From Gluconobacter sp. Gdi (GTDB lineage: Bacteria > Pseudomonadota > Alphaproteobacteria > Acetobacterales > Acetobacteraceae), in NCBI RefSeq assembly GCF_014132155.1, contig NZ_BLJQ01000004.1, positions 124,001 to 188,000 of the forward strand: a DNA stretch of 64,000 nucleotides, read 5' to 3'. How positions within the stretch are numbered: the first letter of the stretch is position 1; the number at the start of each line of letters is the position of its first letter. The notes beneath the pieces are model-generated. The model ran no database searches. It was not told the DNA's origin and saw only the letters and a list, made by a program, of their open reading frames with translations. Below are positions 61,156-64,000 of the stretch, in pieces. Both the position numbers and the translations under genes were made by a program.

Positions 61156-63753
61156 TCAGCCTGCTACCACAAAATTGACGATCCGGTTGGGAACGTGGAT
61201 TTCCTTCACCAGACGCTTACCCTCAAGGGCGCGGGCAACATTAGGCTCAGCCTTAGCCGCAGCAAGAACGTCATCCTTTGGTGCATCAGGCGGCACCTGG
61301 ATCGTTCCACGCAACTTGCCAAGCACCTGCACACCGATCGTGACGCTTTGAACTGCAAGCCACTCATCCTGCGCCTCAGGCCATGCCCGATCCACAACGA
61401 GTTCACCACCAGGTTCGAGAACCGCCATCATGTCTTCAGCAAGATGCGGCATCATTGGCGCAGACAGCAGGCACAGCGCGGAGGCAGCTTCCCGTCGTGC
61501 GGCAGCAAAACCAGCCCCTTCTTTGCCCTGCGCCTCTGCCAGAGCGGAGGTTAGCTCATGCAATCGAGCCACTGCGACGTTCGGCGTGAACGCTTCCAAA
61601 GCTTCTGTGACCGCTGCAATCGCCCGATGGGTAGCACGGCGCAGATCATCTCCAGCCGGGCTATGCACACTGTCAATCGGATCAGCCGCAGCCACAGCCG
61701 AAACCAGACGATGCAGACGCTGCCCGAACCGGGCCGCAGCAGCCACGCCAGACGCTGTCCACTCCATGTCACGCTCTGGCGGACTGTCAGACAGAACAAA
61801 CCACCGCGCTGTATCAGCACCAAAACGCTCAATAATCTCTACCGGAGAGACCGTATTGCGCTTGGATTTGGACATCTTTTCAAAGCGTCCAACCTGAATG
61901 GGCGTTCCCGTGTCGCGTCGGACAACCACATCACCGCGACGCTCGACTTCTTCCGGATAGAGCCAGTTTGCCCCGTCCTTGTAGCTTTCGTGCGTGACCA
62001 TGCCCTGAGTGAAGAGGCCGTCAAACGGCTCATCCAGACCCAAATGACCCGTCTCATGCATGGCGCGGGTAAAGAAGCGCGCATAGAGCAGATGGAGGAT
62101 CGCATGTTCAATTCCGCCGATATACTGATCGACGGGCAGCCAGCCATCAGCCGCAGCCGGCACGGTCGGCGTCGACGCGTGCGGGCTGGTAAAGCGGGCA
62201 AAGTACCAGGAACTGTCCACAAACGTGTCAAACGTGTCTGTCTCACGCGTGGCGGCAGACCCGCAGCTTGGGCAGGAAACGTGCTTCCAGGTCGGATGAT
62301 GATCCAGCGGATTGCCCGGCCGATCAAATGTCACATCTTCTGGCAGGACAACTGGCAGCTGATCATCCGGAACCGGAACTGCACCACACTTCTCACAGTG
62401 AATAATGGGGATCGGGCAGCCCCAGTAGCGCTGACGGGAAATTCCCCAGTCCCGCAGACGCCAGTTTACGACGCCATGCCCAACGCCCATGCCTTCGAGA
62501 CGCTCGATGACTGTTTTTTTGGCGACTGCAACAGCCAGACCGTCCAGAAATCCCGAATTGTAGAGCGTAGCTTCGCCCGAGACTGCCTTCCGGCCAACGC
62601 GGAATGTCTCCGCATCTTCCCCAGCGGGAAGCAGAACCTGCGGCACAGCCAGATCATATTTATGAGCAAAATCGAGATCGCGCTGGTCGCCACACGGGCA
62701 CCCAAACACTGCCCCCGTGCCATAATCCATCAACACGAAATTGGCGATCCAGACGGGCGCCGTCTGATCTGGATTCAAAGGATTACTGACGCGAAGACCC
62801 GTATCGAAGCCACGCTTTTCAGCGGCCTCAATCACCTCTTCGGATGTCCCAAGACGACGGCATTCTTCAATAAATTCAGCCGCAGCAGGATTGGTCCGGG
62901 CGACCTTGGCTGCCAGCGGATGATCCGCGGCAATACCAACGAAGCTCAATCCGAACAGCGTATCCGGCCTCGTCGTGAAGACTTCGATACCATCCAGCTC
63001 AATGTCGAAGCCCGACGGCGGGCTATGAAGAGCGAAACGGACACGCGCACCTTCTGAACGCCCAATCCAGCGCTCCTGCATCGTCCGCACGCGTTCCGGC
63101 CAGCGATCCAACTGCCCCAGCGTATCAAGCAGCGGCTGAGCAAATTTGGTGATTTTCAGGAACCACTGAGAAAGAACTTTCTTCTCAATCAGCGCTCCGG
63201 ACCGCCATCCGCGTCCCTCGACAACCTGCTCATTGGCCAGAACCGTCTCATCGACCGGGTCCCAGTTTACAGACGAATCCCGGCGCTCAACCAGACCACC
63301 GGCGAGCATATCCAGAAACAGTTTCTGCTGCTTGCCGTAATATTCCGGAAGGCAGGTCGCGATTTCACGGTCCCAGTCCAAGGAAAAGCCGAGACGTTGC
63401 AGCGTGCCGCGCATTGTGGCGATGTTTTCCATCGTCCACTTACCAGGATGCACATTGCGTTCCCGCGCTGCATTCTCAGCGGGCAGTCCAAAAGCGTCCC
63501 ATCCCATGGGATGAAGCACCGAAAACCCTCGTGCCCGCTTGTAACGCGCTACGACGTCTCCAAGTGTGTAATTCCGTACGTGACCCACGTGTAGCTGGCC
63601 GGATGGGTACGGAAACATTTCCAGCACGTAGTATTTTGGCCGGTCAGCCGGAGGCACATCTGGAACAGCAAATACATTTCGCTGCTTCCACTCTGCCTGC
63701 CAGAACGGCTCCCGGGACTGAAAATCGAAAGCCGTATGTGTCGTGTCGCTCAT
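61156..63753 (-). CDS. leuS: Leucyl-tRNA synthetase
   Basis: 865 aa. Class I synthetase. HIGH-type motif HVGH at residues 55-58 ([14 protein letters not shown]), editing domain with [20 protein letters not shown], zinc-type [25 protein letters not shown] at 626-630 ([12 protein letters not shown]), and the C-terminal anticodon and tRNA-binding part ending [15 protein letters not shown]. Normal length. 7 nt after the DUF3576 stop. Confidence 0.97.
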   Translation of the reverse strand: MSDTTHTAFDFQSREPFWQAEWKQRNVFAVPDVPPADRPKYYVLEMFPYPSGQLHVGHVRNYTLGDVVARYKRARGFSVLHPMGWDAFGLPAENAARERNVHPGKWTMENIATMRGTLQRLGFSLDWDREIATCLPEYYGKQQKLFLDMLAGGLVERRDSSVNWDPVDETVLANEQVVEGRGWRSGALIEKKVLSQWFLKITKFAQPLLDTLGQLDRWPERVRTMQERWIGRSEGARVRFALHSPPSGFDIELDGIEVFTTRPDTLFGLSFVGIAADHPLAAKVARTNPAAAEFIEECRRLGTSEEVIEAAEKRGFDTGLRVSNPLNPDQTAPVWIANFVLMDYGTGAVFGCPCGDQRDLDFAHKYDLAVPQVLLPAGEDAETFRVGRKAVSGEATLYNSGFLDGLAVAVAKKTVIERLEGMGVGHGVVNWRLRDWGISRQRYWGCPIPIIHCEKCGAVPVPDDQLPVVLPEDVTFDRPGNPLDHHPTWKHVSCPSCGSAATRETDTFDTFVDSSWYFARFTSPHASTPTVPAAADGWLPVDQYIGGIEHAILHLLYARFFTRAMHETGHLGLDEPFDGLFTQGMVTHESYKDGANWLYPEEVERRGDVVVRRDTGTPIQVGRFEKMSKSKRNTVSPVEIIERFGADTARWFVLSDSPPERDMEWTASGVAAAARFGQRLHRLVSAVAAADPIDSVHSPAGDDLRRATHRAIAAVTEALEAFTPNVAVARLHELTSALAEAQGKEGAGFAAARREAASALCLLSAPMMPHLAEDMMAVLEPGGELVVDRAWPEAQDEWLAVQSVTIGVQVLGKLRGTIQVPPDAPKDDVLAAAKAEPNVARALEGKRLVKEIHVPNRIVNFVVAG

Positions 63754-63760
63754 GTCTAAC

Positions 63761-64000
63761 TCAGTTACCCTGTTCGCCGTTTTCTGCGCGCAACTGGCGG
63801 GCGCGGGTCAGGATGCGGGTCGTAATGTCAGATGTGGTCGTGGCTGAGACGGGGGTATCCTGCCATTCACCATCCTGGAACACCTGCCGAAATACCGAGA
63901 CACGAAGCGCGTCAGAGCGCATCCGGCGGTCGAGTACATACGCAGCAATCTTGAAACGCTCATCCTTGCTGGATGGCGGCTGATACCAATCCGTTAGAAT
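63761..64000 (-). CDS. DUF3576 protein, 5' end cut by window edge
   Basis: 79 C-terminal residues, open to the right edge. [40 protein letters not shown] and the ending [19 protein letters not shown] match DUF3576, usually a lipoprotein encoded just before leuS-lptE in alphaproteobacteria and linked to outer-membrane assembly. The signal peptide would lie outside the window. Co-transcribed with leuS. Confidence 0.85.
   Translation of the reverse strand: MLTDWYQPPSSKDERFKIAAYVLDRRMRSDALRVSVFRQVFQDGEWQDTPVSATTTSDITTRILTRARQLRAENGEQGN

Overview
The window looks like a chromosomal segment of an acetic acid bacterium (Alphaproteobacteria, Acetobacteraceae, most like Gluconobacter). This is inferred from protein character (alphaproteobacterial RpoB, RpoC and ribosomal proteins), moderately high GC, a RbtT/DalT-type polyol permease, a DUF3576-leuS-lptE-holA cluster and small envelope-stress proteins. 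No database search was possible. No rRNA, tRNA, CRISPR array, insertion sequence or prophage was seen.

Left flank (1-12.6 kb). On the minus strand are a GYF_2-domain membrane protein cut by the left edge and a CsbD-like protein. A plus-strand, tightly coupled mdtABC-type RND efflux operon follows, with its own outer-membrane channel (MFP, RND, RND, OMF). Beyond its terminator lie two very small minus-strand membrane proteins (DUF1328 and DUF883-like) and a polyol-type MFS permease.

Central block (12.8-41.0 kb, all minus strand). This is the transcription/translation super-cluster. In transcription order: rplK-rplA / rplJ-rplL / rpoB-rpoC / rpsL-rpsG-tuf / S10 operon (rpsJ to rpsQ) / spc operon (rplN to secY) / adk / rpsM-rpsK-rpoA-rplQ. 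fusA is missing between rpsG and tuf, and secE-nusG is missing upstream of rplK. Good sigma70-like promoters are visible before rpsL and rpsM, and a weaker one before rplK. Several intergenic gaps hold strong hairpins, including a likely L10 leader before rplJ.

Right flank (41.0-64.0 kb). A second, unrelated tripartite RND pump (RND, MFP, OMF) sits directly downstream of an OmpR-type response regulator and sensor kinase that probably control it. Next come rmuC, a small Cys-rich lipoprotein, a BaiN/HI0933-type flavoprotein and a GST. The minCDE division-site operon and a YidB-like protein run on the plus strand. A Tat-exported MRJP/yellow-family protein is divergent from a TonB-dependent receptor. 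The minus-strand run DUF3576-leuS-lptE-holA ends at the right edge, with DUF3576 cut.

No clearly undescribed multi-gene system was found. The most interesting signals are a terminator whose 3' arm is also the Shine-Dalgarno of the next gene (591-624), a perfect dyad overlapping the str-operon promoter (29580-29613), a lysine-less TM10 in the second RND pump, and a large low-complexity insertion in the MdtC-like pump.
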